From positions 231,297-295,296 of the forward strand of contig NZ_MNPW01000009.1 in assembly GCF_001983175.1 (NCBI RefSeq): DNA of 64,000 nt, in the 5' to 3' direction. Within the stretch, counting starts at the first letter, position 1. Each line of letters opens with the position of its first letter. The notes below the pieces were generated by a model that was given only the letters and a program-made list of their open reading frames with translations, was not told the DNA's origin and did no database searches. Shown here piece after piece: positions 45,675-53,684 of the stretch. The stretch comes from Pseudomonas cedrina subsp. cedrina. Its GTDB lineage: Bacteria > Pseudomonadota > Gammaproteobacteria > Pseudomonadales > Pseudomonadaceae. Both the position numbers and the translations under genes were made by a program.

Positions 45675-46475
45675 GTGATCGACACCTTCAACAGAACCGG
45701 CCCGCTTATGGAAGCCTCCAGTTACCCCGCCTGGGCTCAGCAATTGATCCAGGACTGTAGCGAGAGCAAGCGTCGAGTTGTTGAGCACGAACTGTACCAG
45801 CGCATGCGCGATAACACGCTCAGCGCCAAGACCATGCGCCACTACCTGATCGGTGGCTGGCCTGTGGTGGAACAGTTTGCCTTGTACATGGCACAGAACC
45901 TCACCAAGACCAAATTTGCCCGCCATCCCGGTGAAGACATGGCGCGCCGCTGGCTGATGCGCAATATCCGCGTGGAACTCAACCACGCCGATTATTGGGT
46001 GCATTGGGCCCGTGCCCACGGTGTGAGCCTGGAAGAGTTGCAGGCCCAGGACGTGCCGCCGGAGTTGCACGCACTGAGCCATTGGTGCTGGCACACAAGT
46101 TCCGCCGATTCGCTGATCGTGGCGATTGCCGCGACCAACTATGCAATCGAAGGGGCGACGGGGGAATGGTCCGCCGTGGTGTGTTCCACCGGCGTCTACG
46201 CGGCGGCCTTCCCTGAGGAAGAACGCAAGCGTGCGATGAAGTGGCTGAAAATGCACGCCCAGTATGATGACGCCCATCCATGGGAGGCGCTGGAAATCAT
46301 CTGCACCCTGGCAGGGACGAACCCGACCCGGGCATTGCAGGTAGAACTGCGCCAGGCCGTGTGCAAGAGCTACGACTACATGTACCTGTTCCTGGAAAGC
46401 TGCATGCGCCTGGAGAAAGAAAAGGCGCCCGCGGTTGTGCGTGAGCGCCAGGCTCGGGTCGCCAGCGAAGCGTGA
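45675..46475 (+). CDS. undA: 1-undecene synthase UndA, TenA-fold non-heme iron oxidase
   Basis: 266 aa, GTG start at 45675 with AAGGAG 8 nt before it. The sequence begins MIDTFNRTGPLMEASSYPAW and keeps the UndA iron ligands at their expected places: Glu101 and His104 in VELNHADYW, Glu159 in YAIEGATGEW, His194 in WLKMHAQYDDAH. UndA converts medium-chain fatty acids, chiefly lauric acid, to terminal alkenes such as 1-undecene with O2. It is cytosolic and monocistronic. I identify it by memory of the family sequence; alternative is another TenA-like heme-oxygenase-fold oxidase. Confidence 0.9.
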   Translation: MIDTFNRTGPLMEASSYPAWAQQLIQDCSESKRRVVEHELYQRMRDNTLSAKTMRHYLIGGWPVVEQFALYMAQNLTKTKFARHPGEDMARRWLMRNIRVELNHADYWVHWARAHGVSLEELQAQDVPPELHALSHWCWHTSSADSLIVAIAATNYAIEGATGEWSAVVCSTGVYAAAFPEEERKRAMKWLKMHAQYDDAHPWEALEIICTLAGTNPTRALQVELRQAVCKSYDYMYLFLESCMRLEKEKAPAVVRERQARVASEA

Positions 46476-46482
46476 CGCAAAA

Positions 46483-46510
46483 CGATGGCGGGGTTTCTAC
46501 CCCGCCATCG
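46483..46510 (-). terminator. Terminator hairpin overlapping the end of the GGDEF gene
   Basis: An 11-bp perfect stem (46483-46493 with 46500-46510) with loop TTTCTA. Read on the minus strand it is followed by TTTT, so it most likely terminates the GGDEF gene; its loop contains the gene's own stop codon. Confidence 0.75.
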
Positions 46511-47423
46511 CCAAGCGGTTGCGGCCTGCGCGCTTGGCCACGTACAAGGCGCTGTCGGCGCGGCGCAGCAGGCTTTCGGCGGACTCAGCGGCCAGCAAGG
46601 TCGAGCAGCCCAGGCTCACCGTCAATTCGATCCGCGTTCCATCCGCCCAATAATCCTGGGCCTGTGTCGCCTGGCGCAGGCGCTCACCGATCATCGCCGC
46701 CGCGTCCCGGCCGGTGTTGGACAGCAATACCAGGAACTCCTCCCCGCCAAACCGAAACACCATGTCCACGTTGCGCAACTGGCCCTTGATCGCCCCGGCA
46801 ACGGCGCGTAGCACGCTATCGCCGGCGCCGTGGCCGTGGGTGTCGTTGATGGTCTTGAAGTGATCGATGTCCAGCATCAGCAAGGACAGCGGGTTCAGAT
46901 GCCGGCGCGCCATGTCGATTTCCCGTTGCAGTGTCTGGTCCATGGCAATGCGGTTGCCGGTCTCGGTCAACGGGTCGCGCAGGGCGCTGCGGGTGGCGGC
47001 GCGGTAAAGCAGGGCGTTGCGCATCGGGTAGAGCAGGGTGGCCAGCAGCGATTCAAGCTGGCCGAGTTCTTCTTCCGACAAACGCTGGTTGCGACGGAAG
47101 ATCAACTCGCCCAGGTGCTCGCCTTCATGGCTCAGGCTGTAGTTCACTGCATGGTGGCCGCGATGGCCCAGCTCCAGGCGCAGGTCGCTGGCCTGATGGC
47201 GGTATTGCAGGGCGTCCAGGGGCACCAGGCGCTGGATCTCACGGAAGAACACCGCGAGGATGCGCTCCGGCTCCAGGCTGGTTTGCAACTGCAGGCCCAG
47301 TTGCTGGCGCAGTTGAGTGACCGTGGTGGGGCGGCGCGGCAGGAGGGATGGCTGACCAAATCCCAGGCGTTGCAATTTGGCACTGTCAAAGTCAATTGCG
47401 TTGGTCTGGGTAGGTGTTTTCAT
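46497..47423 (-). CDS. Diguanylate cyclase (GGDEF)
   Basis: 308 aa. The C-terminal half is a full GGDEF domain with active motif GGEEF and an RxxD inhibition site (RNVD) five residues before, hence product-inhibited diguanylate cyclase. The N-terminal half (about 40-140) may be a GAF-like or other sensor domain; it has no membrane helix, so the protein is soluble. I choose the ATG at 47423 (AGAGG about 10 nt upstream). It is convergent with undA. Signal unknown. Confidence 0.9.
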   Translation of the reverse strand: MKTPTQTNAIDFDSAKLQRLGFGQPSLLPRRPTTVTQLRQQLGLQLQTSLEPERILAVFFREIQRLVPLDALQYRHQASDLRLELGHRGHHAVNYSLSHEGEHLGELIFRRNQRLSEEELGQLESLLATLLYPMRNALLYRAATRSALRDPLTETGNRIAMDQTLQREIDMARRHLNPLSLLMLDIDHFKTINDTHGHGAGDSVLRAVAGAIKGQLRNVDMVFRFGGEEFLVLLSNTGRDAAAMIGERLRQATQAQDYWADGTRIELTVSLGCSTLLAAESAESLLRRADSALYVAKRAGRNRLAMAG

Positions 47424-47780
47424 AAGCGATCGGCCTCTACGCACTTAGCTGTCTTACAGGCTCGATGAGAGTGGCGAGTGCCAGGCGTCTTACTGTTCCT
47501 TCAGTTCCGTAAAACATTGGTTACAGTCTAGACCGCTTTGCAATGGGTTATAACCCCTGGGCACCGCCGCACGTCTTGTCATCGCTTGACCTGCTTGAAA
47601 AGGGTTAGAGCGAGATTCATGCCAAACGTTTTAATTAAATTAAACGCCTTATAAATCAATCAGCTGCTTTATCGCAGGAAAAACAGCAACCGAACTATGA
47701 CGCCAGTTATTTGGCAAGTAAGGGCCTGATTGCCCCCACTCATAAAAGTACGCATATCTACAAATTCTTGCCGGCACATC
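47424..47780. promoter_or_regulatory. Intergenic region upstream of the GGDEF gene
   Basis: About 355 bp of mixed composition with an AT-rich part 47610-47760. A near-palindrome CGTTTTAATTAAATTAAACG (47627-47646) could be an operator. The region should carry the promoter of the leftward GGDEF gene. No ORF or RNA gene could be supported. Confidence 0.35.
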
Positions 47781-47914
47781 TGTAGTGAGCGGGCTCGCCC
47801 CGCGCTGGGCTGCGAAGCGGCCCCAATAAATACACCGCCGAGTTCCAGGTAGAACCCGGTCGCCTGGTTTGGGGCGGCTTCGCAGCCCAGCGCGGGGCGA
47901 GCCCGCTCACTACA
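47781..47914. repeat. Large REPIN, same family as 8402-8537
   Basis: Arms 47781-47825 and 47870-47914 are 45-nt reverse complements with one mismatch, beginning TGTAGTGAGCGGGCTCGCCC. They match the 8402-8537 arms except for a few positions, with an unrelated 44-bp spacer. It lies just 3 bp beyond the lldD stop and may end its transcript. Confidence 0.9.
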
Positions 47915-47917
47915 AGG

Positions 47918-49054
47918 TCAGGGGTAAACCAGGGTGGAGCGGTCGATCTGCGCGATGGAGGTGACGCCGGTCAGGGTCATGGCCACGCGCATTTCCTTGG
48001 CGAAGATGTCCAGCAGGTTTTCCACGCCGTGCTGGCCATCGGCGGCCAGTGCATAGGCGGTGGCGCGGCCCAGCAGGCATGCCTTGGCACCCAGGGCGAG
48101 CATGCGCACCACGTCCAGCCCGGAACGGATGCCGGAGTCCACCAGCACCGTGAGGTCGTCGCCCACCGCATCGGCAATCGGGGGCAGCGCTTTGGCGGTG
48201 GACAGCACGCCGTCCAGCTGGCGGCCGCCATGGTTGGACACCACGATGCCATCGGCGCCGAAACTCACGGCGTCCCTGGCGTCCTGGGGGTCGAGGATGC
48301 CCTTAATGATCATCGGGCCTTTCCAGAATTCGCGGATCCACTCCAGATCTTTCCAGCTGATCGACGGATCGAAATTGTTCGCCAGCCAGCCGATGTAGTC
48401 TTCCAGGTGAGTGGGCTTGCCCAGATACCTGGAAATATTGCCCAGGTCGTGGGGACGGCCCATCAAGCCCACATCAAACGCCCATTGTGGCTTGGTGACG
48501 GCCTGCAACATGCGCCGCTTCGCCGCGAACGGCCCCGACATGCCCGAGTGAGCGTCGCGGTAGCGCGCGCCGGGCGTGGGCATATCCACCGTAAACACCA
48601 ATGTCGTTATGCCCGCCGCCTGGGCTCGCTCCAGCGCGTTGCGCATGAAACCGCGGTCCTTGAGCACGTACAGCTGGAACCAGATGGCTTGCGGGCTTTG
48701 TGAAGCCACCTCTTCAATCGGGCACACCGACACCGTCGACAAGCAGAACGGGATGCCTTTATTCGCCGCCGCCTTCGCCGCCTGCACTTCGCCGCGCCGC
48801 GCGTACATGCCGGTCAGGCCCACGGGGCTGAGGATTACCGGCATGTCCAGCGTCTGGCCGAACACCGTGGTCTTCAGGCTCAGGCTGTCCACGTTGCGCA
48901 GGATGCGCTGGCGCAGGCTGATCTCGGCCAAATCCGAACTGTTCGCCCGCATCGTGTGTTCGGCATAGGCGCCGCCGTCGATGTAGTCGAACAGAAAGCG
49001 CGGCAGCTTGCGCTTGGCCGCTGCGCGGTAGTCGGAGGCGGACGAGATGATCAT
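47918..49054 (-). CDS. lldD: FMN-dependent L-lactate dehydrogenase
   Basis: 378 aa. The alpha-hydroxyacid oxidase family is clear: PRFLFDYIDGGAY start, VFTVDMPTPGARYRD, the catalytic block VSNHGGRQLDGV with its active-site His, and the FMN phosphate site SGIRSGLDVVRMLALGAK. It oxidises L-lactate to pyruvate, linked to the respiratory chain at the inner membrane. The start at 49054 is preferred, with GGAGACC upstream. The usual lldP permease and lldR regulator are not adjacent; instead a LysR gene diverges from it. Confidence 0.92.
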   Translation of the reverse strand: MIISSASDYRAAAKRKLPRFLFDYIDGGAYAEHTMRANSSDLAEISLRQRILRNVDSLSLKTTVFGQTLDMPVILSPVGLTGMYARRGEVQAAKAAANKGIPFCLSTVSVCPIEEVASQSPQAIWFQLYVLKDRGFMRNALERAQAAGITTLVFTVDMPTPGARYRDAHSGMSGPFAAKRRMLQAVTKPQWAFDVGLMGRPHDLGNISRYLGKPTHLEDYIGWLANNFDPSISWKDLEWIREFWKGPMIIKGILDPQDARDAVSFGADGIVVSNHGGRQLDGVLSTAKALPPIADAVGDDLTVLVDSGIRSGLDVVRMLALGAKACLLGRATAYALAADGQHGVENLLDIFAKEMRVAMTLTGVTSIAQIDRSTLVYP

Positions 49055-49106
49055 GAAAAAGGTCTCCACAAGGCAGGGCGGATCAGCATAGGTAAAAATC
49101 TGGCAT

Positions 49107-49125
49107 GATAAAAACAACTTTTATC
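49107..49125. promoter_or_regulatory. Candidate LysR operator between lldD and the LysR gene
   Basis: Perfect inverted repeat GATAAAA (49107-49113) and TTTTATC (49119-49125) with a 5-bp spacer, in the 100-bp divergent promoter region. Dyads of this kind and T-N11-A core are typical LysR-type sites. Confidence 0.5.
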
Positions 49126-49154
49126 GCTGGCGGCTAGTCGTTAAAGGAATACTG

Positions 49155-50051
49155 ATGAACCTGAGAACCTTACGAGCCTTTGTCGAAGTGGTGCGCCAGG
49201 GTGGCTTCTCCCAGGCCGCCGAGGTGGTGGCCTTGACCCAATCCACGGTGAGCAAGGCGGTCAAGACCCTCGAAGACGAACTGGGCACGCCATTGCTCAA
49301 TCGCCTTGGCCACCGCAACGAACTCACCGCCGCCGGCGAGATCGCCTACCGTCGCGCCCTGGTGCTGCTCGCCGAGCATAACGACCTGGTCGCCGAGATC
49401 AACGACTTGCGCGGCCTCAAGCGCGGCGTACTGCGCATCGGCCTGCCGCCGGTGGGCTGCGGCGTGCTGTTCGCAGCGATGTTTGCCACCTACCGCAGCC
49501 GTTACCCGGACATCGACATCGAACTCACCGAATACGGCAGCAAGAAACTGCGTGAATGCCTGGAAGCAGGGGAGGTCGACCTGGCGGCGCTGCTGTTGCC
49601 GACAGACGAAGCCTTCGACTACCAACCCGTGCGCAATGAACCGCTGATGGCCGTACTGCCCATCGATCATCCCCTGGCCGGACGCGCGCGCATCGACTTC
49701 ACCGACCTGGCGGATTCAGCCTTCATCCTGTTTGAAGCCGGCTTTGCCCTGAACGCCAAGATCCTCGCCGCCTGCGAGCGCAAAGGCGTCACGCCCAAAG
49801 TCACCGCGCGCAGCGGGCAGATCGACTTTATCGTCGACCTGGTCGCCGCCGGCCTGGGCGTCGCGTTCCTGCCACGCATGCTGGCTCACAAGCATCAACA
49901 CGCTGGCATCGCCCTGATCCCCTTGGACGAACCCCACACCGACTGGCACATCGCCCTGGCCTGGCGCGCCAGCGCCCACCTGCCGCCTGCCGCCCTGGCC
50001 TGGCTGGAGCTGGCCAAGGAACAGGCGATTTCAACCGACCCTCCGGTTTAA
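49155..50051 (+). CDS. LysR-type transcriptional regulator
   Basis: 298 aa. N-terminal winged HTH (MNLRTLRAFVEVVRQGGFSQ, ALTQSTVSKAVKTLEDELG) and a periplasmic-binding-like effector domain. AAAGGA lies 6 nt before the ATG. It diverges from lldD across 100 bp, so it probably regulates lldD and itself; inducer unknown, lactate being only a guess. Confidence 0.92.
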   Translation: MNLRTLRAFVEVVRQGGFSQAAEVVALTQSTVSKAVKTLEDELGTPLLNRLGHRNELTAAGEIAYRRALVLLAEHNDLVAEINDLRGLKRGVLRIGLPPVGCGVLFAAMFATYRSRYPDIDIELTEYGSKKLRECLEAGEVDLAALLLPTDEAFDYQPVRNEPLMAVLPIDHPLAGRARIDFTDLADSAFILFEAGFALNAKILAACERKGVTPKVTARSGQIDFIVDLVAAGLGVAFLPRMLAHKHQHAGIALIPLDEPHTDWHIALAWRASAHLPPAALAWLELAKEQAISTDPPV

Positions 50052-50111
50052 TCGCGGCCAGGGCCAGAGAATGCTTGACTTCTCCTTTTCAATCAGTAAC
50101 ATACGGCGCAT

Positions 50112-50187
50112 TCCGCGATAGCTCAGTTGGTAGAGCAAATGACTGTTAATCATTGGGTCCCTGGTTCGAGTCCAGGTCGTGGAGCCA
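50112..50187 (+). tRNA. tRNA-Asn(GTT)
   Basis: 76 nt including encoded CCA. The acceptor stem TCCGCGA pairs with TCGTGGA, D-arm GCTCAGTTGGTAGAGC, anticodon GTT at 50145-50147, T-arm CTGGTTCGAGTCCAG. Followed by a strong terminator. A decayed copy of its 3' half lies at 51884. Confidence 0.97.
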
Positions 50188-50205
50188 GATAGCAAGACAA
50201 AGAGA

Positions 50206-50232
50206 AGCCTGCAGCGATGCGGGCTTTTTTTT
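50206..50232 (+). terminator. Terminator of tRNA-Asn
   Basis: 8-bp stem (50206-50213 with 50218-50225), GCGA loop and seven to eight T. Confidence 0.9.
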
Positions 50233-50348
50233 GCCTTGGATTTTCCGAGGGGGATCAAAGCGCATACCTATTCTTCTCGCTTCTGGCTTGACTATTCTGA
50301 TTCATCCGCTGGTTAATTCCGGCTGCTACCGACATTAATAAGGAAATT

Positions 50349-50864
50349 ATGAAGCCTCTTTACCTGTATTCAGTTCTGCTGCTTGCAGGCTGCACCCCAG
50401 TGCCGAAATACCTTGTGCCTGCGGGGGCGCCTCAAGCACTTATCCGTAGCGAATTGGTGTCGATGGAGAATCATCGAAACGGTGTCTCTCTGGTCGAGGC
50501 ACCTGCCATCGGCTGCAAATACGGCAGGACCGTGGCGATTGAGCCGGGGGCGGGGAGGCAGCTGGTTTCCGTTTATAAGAATGTATCGACGCCGGAGGGT
50601 TTTTTTCCGATTGAAGCCGCAAAGCCGCTGCATTTGGTGATGCGTGGCGTGGCCAACGCCAATCGTTCGTGCAGCGTAGCCTTTGTCAGCGAATTTTCGC
50701 CGGGCGCACGTTACGTAATCAAAGGAGGGATTGTCGACATTCCGGGCTCGCTGAGCCGTTGTTACATTGACATATTCAATGTCGATTCGGGCGCCCGCGT
50801 TCCCATGGCCGATGAGCCGAAAATAGACCGCAATTGTGCGTTAGACCGCCTACCGGCGCTCTAG
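50349..50864 (+). CDS. Putative lipoprotein
   Basis: 171 aa. Lipoprotein signal peptide MKPLYLYSVLLLAGC with lipobox LLAGC (Cys15), then a region with four further cysteines. TAAGGA lies 5-10 nt upstream. I do not recognise the family. Base composition looks a little lower in GC than the nearby core genes, in line with being accessory DNA after tRNA-Asn. It is probably a membrane-anchored envelope protein. Confidence 0.65.
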   Translation: MKPLYLYSVLLLAGCTPVPKYLVPAGAPQALIRSELVSMENHRNGVSLVEAPAIGCKYGRTVAIEPGAGRQLVSVYKNVSTPEGFFPIEAAKPLHLVMRGVANANRSCSVAFVSEFSPGARYVIKGGIVDIPGSLSRCYIDIFNVDSGARVPMADEPKIDRNCALDRLPAL

Positions 50865-51017
50865 CGCAGTCATAGCGAGACCTCCGTACAGTTGGCCGTC
50901 CAAACAGGGCCGATTCAGTTGAAAAACCGTCTACCGTGCGACCCCCGGCAGGGGGATTCCCCAGGGCCTGACCCCAATTCCTACAGCGTTCTCCCGCTCG
51001 CTCACAAGGTGCTTCGC

Positions 51018-51791
51018 ATGACCCTCCACCACCTGCCCATCGTCGGGCTTTGCTTGATTTCAACGCTTTCATTCGCTGCTGCACCGACACCCGATGCGAT
51101 TGCCGAGTATGAATCGGCTAACCAGGCCATGGAGCAAATGCAACGCGGTTATGCACAACTTCAGGACTTGCCGGCCGAGACAGATGCAGATCGAGCGAAA
51201 GGGCGGGCACTCATCAATGAGCTATCCGCACTCAGTACTCGAATGTATGCACACCTGGACAATGCCGTTGCTGCCGGGCATGCCGTCGCGATGTACCAGA
51301 AGGCCAAGATGCTGGCGGTAAAAACGATTGGCAAAGGTAATAAGGCGGTGTGTGACCTTTATGGTCAGGCCGCCGAGCTTGGGCTTATGGCGGGTGCTCT
51401 GGAATATGCCAAGTGCCTGGACTTCTACCCGTCGACAGCGGAGTACGGCAGGCGGTTGGAGATACTCAAATTGGCTCTCGAGGGCCAGGATCCGTACGTG
51501 GCGGAGTACCCCTTGCTGACGTCGTTCCCGTATTGCTTCCCCAAGCACAAAACAGCGTTGCAGCCGGGTGAAGATGCTATTGCCTGGGTTGTAGACAATG
51601 CGCGTCCTCAAGCATTGAGCGCCGAGGATTTTCGCGCAGAGGGCTATTACACATTGGCCATGACAGGCTTGGACGAACAGCCCAGGGAAATCAAGGCGGG
51701 GTTTCTAAGAGCGGCTTTCGCCCACGGGTGTCGAGAAGACTCTGCGCGTATCGCCAAGAACTTAGGCGTGACAGTACCGTCGGGAAAATGA
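51018..51791 (+). CDS. Secreted hypothetical protein, Sel1-like helical
   Basis: 257 aa with signal peptide (MTLHHLPIVGLCLISTLSFA, cut near AAA). The mature part is helical with repeats of AVAAGHAVAMYQKAKML and YGQAAELGLMAGALEYAKC, which resemble Sel1-type repeats. AAGGT precedes the start; an in-frame upstream extension to 50892 is unlikely. It lies between tRNA-Asn and its decayed copy. Function unknown. Confidence 0.65.
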   Translation: MTLHHLPIVGLCLISTLSFAAAPTPDAIAEYESANQAMEQMQRGYAQLQDLPAETDADRAKGRALINELSALSTRMYAHLDNAVAAGHAVAMYQKAKMLAVKTIGKGNKAVCDLYGQAAELGLMAGALEYAKCLDFYPSTAEYGRRLEILKLALEGQDPYVAEYPLLTSFPYCFPKHKTALQPGEDAIAWVVDNARPQALSAEDFRAEGYYTLAMTGLDEQPREIKAGFLRAAFAHGCREDSARIAKNLGVTVPSGK

Positions 51792-51883
51792 CCATTATTG
51801 AGAGAGTAGTAATCTGATCACCGTTGTTTTAAATATGCTATCCGTGCGCCACATTCGTCATGTCCTTGTGAGCCTGACAGCTA

Positions 51884-51965
51884 GCAAATGACTGTGAATC
51901 ACTGGGCCTCTGGTTCGAATCCAGGTCGTGGAGCCAGATCGCAACAAAAAGAGAAACCTGCAACC
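51884..51965 (+). pseudogene. Decayed duplicate of tRNA-Asn 3' half and flank
   Basis: The stretch from AGCAAATGACTGTGAATCAC through GTCGTGGAGCCA matches tRNA-Asn from its D-arm end to the 3' end with several changes, and likeness continues into the flank (AGCAAGACAAAGAGAAG versus the altered copy). The anticodon GTT is altered to GTG and the 5' half is absent, so it is not a working tRNA. The copy lies 1.75 kb after tRNA-Asn, as expected of an attR-type scar. Confidence 0.85.
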
Positions 51966-52115
51966 GTCTCTAATCCCAGGATTCAGAGGTGATCCCATGA
52001 AAGTCGCTGCAGCCAGCACTGTACCGGGGACAGCGTCGCGGCAAACAGGTAATGTGCGCTCCATTGCGTCGCCCGCCAGGAGGGCGATGCCGTTGTTCAT
52101 GGAGTTGCACCGCAC

Positions 52116-53684
52116 ATGAGTTGCTGGAATGTCCTCGGCCTGTCCCCTGATGCCGACGCCCGCACAATCAAACGCCAATACGCCACCCTGCTGAAGAAAA
52201 CCCGCCCGGATGACGACCCCGAGGGGTTTCAACGCCTGCGTGAAGCCTACGAAGAAGCGTTGAACTGGTGCGAATGGCAGCGGGAGGATGATCCGCTGAC
52301 GACTGTGGAGCATGCACCCCCTGTCGTTGTTGCGCAGACCCTGCAACAGCAGTATCAGCAGGCGCTGGCAAGCGGCGCCGGGCTGATGTTTGAAGTTACG
52401 CTGCTGCAACGCATCGTTGATACCCACGAGGTCGACCTCGATGACCGTCAATGGGCCTTCGAAACCTTCCAGTGGCTGAGCGCCTGGCAACGCTTGGACC
52501 TGCCTCACGTGCTGATTGAGGCCCTGGAAACGCAGAGCAAGGCCGCGCTGCAAAAACCCTTGCGCCTGGCCCTGGAACAACAGGACGAAGCCGGGTTCCT
52601 GGCAGCCTATGAGGCGCGCAGGCGTCAGCCCTGGATCGACAAGAACCCCCATACGCAGTGGTTCAACAGCTGGTTGGCCAAGCTGCTGCTGGAAAGCCGC
52701 TATTGGTCACCGACGGTGTTTGACGTGGTGTGCGCCGGCCAGGGCTGGCATGGCGGCAGCGACCATACCTGCCCGTCCGGCGATTGGCCCTTGCTGTTGC
52801 GGCGCCAGCAAAGCCCGCAGTTTATCGCCCGACAACGCGAGCTGGCGGCCGAACCTCCCGGCACTCCGCAGCAACGCGCCGCGCGCCTGCTGCTGGCTCC
52901 CATGACCCTGGGCCAACGCCGTGCCTTCGCCCAGCGTTTGAACGAGGACGACTGGGCAGCCTGCCAACGGCTCAGTGCCGATATTTATGCCGACCACCCA
53001 ACAGTGGCGGCCTCGATGCCAGGCGGTACGCCTTACTTCTGGCAAGGTTGGGAACGTGCATTCGACAGTTGGCCACTGGTGCTGGCGACTGTGCTGGGCT
53101 GCATGGTTGGCGCTCTGGTACACGCCGAATCCCTGGCTGGCAACCTGCTGCGAACCCTCGGCATCGGCCTGTTGTGGTCGATACCCATTGTGCTAGGTGG
53201 CTTCGTGGGGTGGCATGTGTGGCGCCCGTTGGCCCACCAATACCGTGTGCTGGATGAGCGCTTGAGCAGCTTGCTTCCGCGGTGGCTGAGCCCGACGCGC
53301 TTGCCGCTGCTGCCGCTGCGCGACCTGCTGCCAGGTGCTGCGATGATGGCAGCAGTCGGCTATAAAATCGGCCCGGCGGCCAGTGTGGCGCTGCTGCTGG
53401 TGCTGGCGGCCATTGGCCTGTTCAAGCGGCGCACCCTGAAAACCCACACCCCGTGGGTAGCCGGTAACGTCCAATGGCCAACCTCAATGATTGCCCTGGG
53501 CATCGCCGCGTGTGTGGTGCTGTACGGCGGATTGAAAATGCTCGACAGCCAGTACCAGGTCAACCGCAACCAGGGGCTGCAGCAATGGACCGAGCGCCTG
53601 TGCAGCCGCCTGCCGGCCACCGCACAGGAATGCCAAGCCCCTGCCACCGAGGCGCAATGGTACGGCCAGGAGGCCAGGCGATGA
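52116..53684 (+). CDS. Membrane protein with N-terminal J-like domain
   Basis: 522 aa. The first 55 residues look like a DnaJ J-domain (WNVLGLSPDADARTIKRQYA, then FQRLREAYEEAL) but the HPD motif that stimulates DnaK reads RPD (TRPDDDPEG). The rest has a soluble helical region, then four to five transmembrane helices (about 320-470). Such J-like membrane proteins are recurrent in Pseudomonas without assigned role. GGAG lies 12 nt before the ATG. The stop overlaps the next gene by 4 bp, so they are coupled. Confidence 0.75.
   Translation: MSCWNVLGLSPDADARTIKRQYATLLKKTRPDDDPEGFQRLREAYEEALNWCEWQREDDPLTTVEHAPPVVVAQTLQQQYQQALASGAGLMFEVTLLQRIVDTHEVDLDDRQWAFETFQWLSAWQRLDLPHVLIEALETQSKAALQKPLRLALEQQDEAGFLAAYEARRRQPWIDKNPHTQWFNSWLAKLLLESRYWSPTVFDVVCAGQGWHGGSDHTCPSGDWPLLLRRQQSPQFIARQRELAAEPPGTPQQRAARLLLAPMTLGQRRAFAQRLNEDDWAACQRLSADIYADHPTVAASMPGGTPYFWQGWERAFDSWPLVLATVLGCMVGALVHAESLAGNLLRTLGIGLLWSIPIVLGGFVGWHVWRPLAHQYRVLDERLSSLLPRWLSPTRLPLLPLRDLLPGAAMMAAVGYKIGPAASVALLLVLAAIGLFKRRTLKTHTPWVAGNVQWPTSMIALGIAACVVLYGGLKMLDSQYQVNRNQGLQQWTERLCSRLPATAQECQAPATEAQWYGQEARR

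Noticed and set aside
51884..51937. Second tRNA-Asn gene
   Set aside because: Only the 3' half is recognisable, the 5' acceptor strand and D-arm are missing, and the anticodon position is changed.
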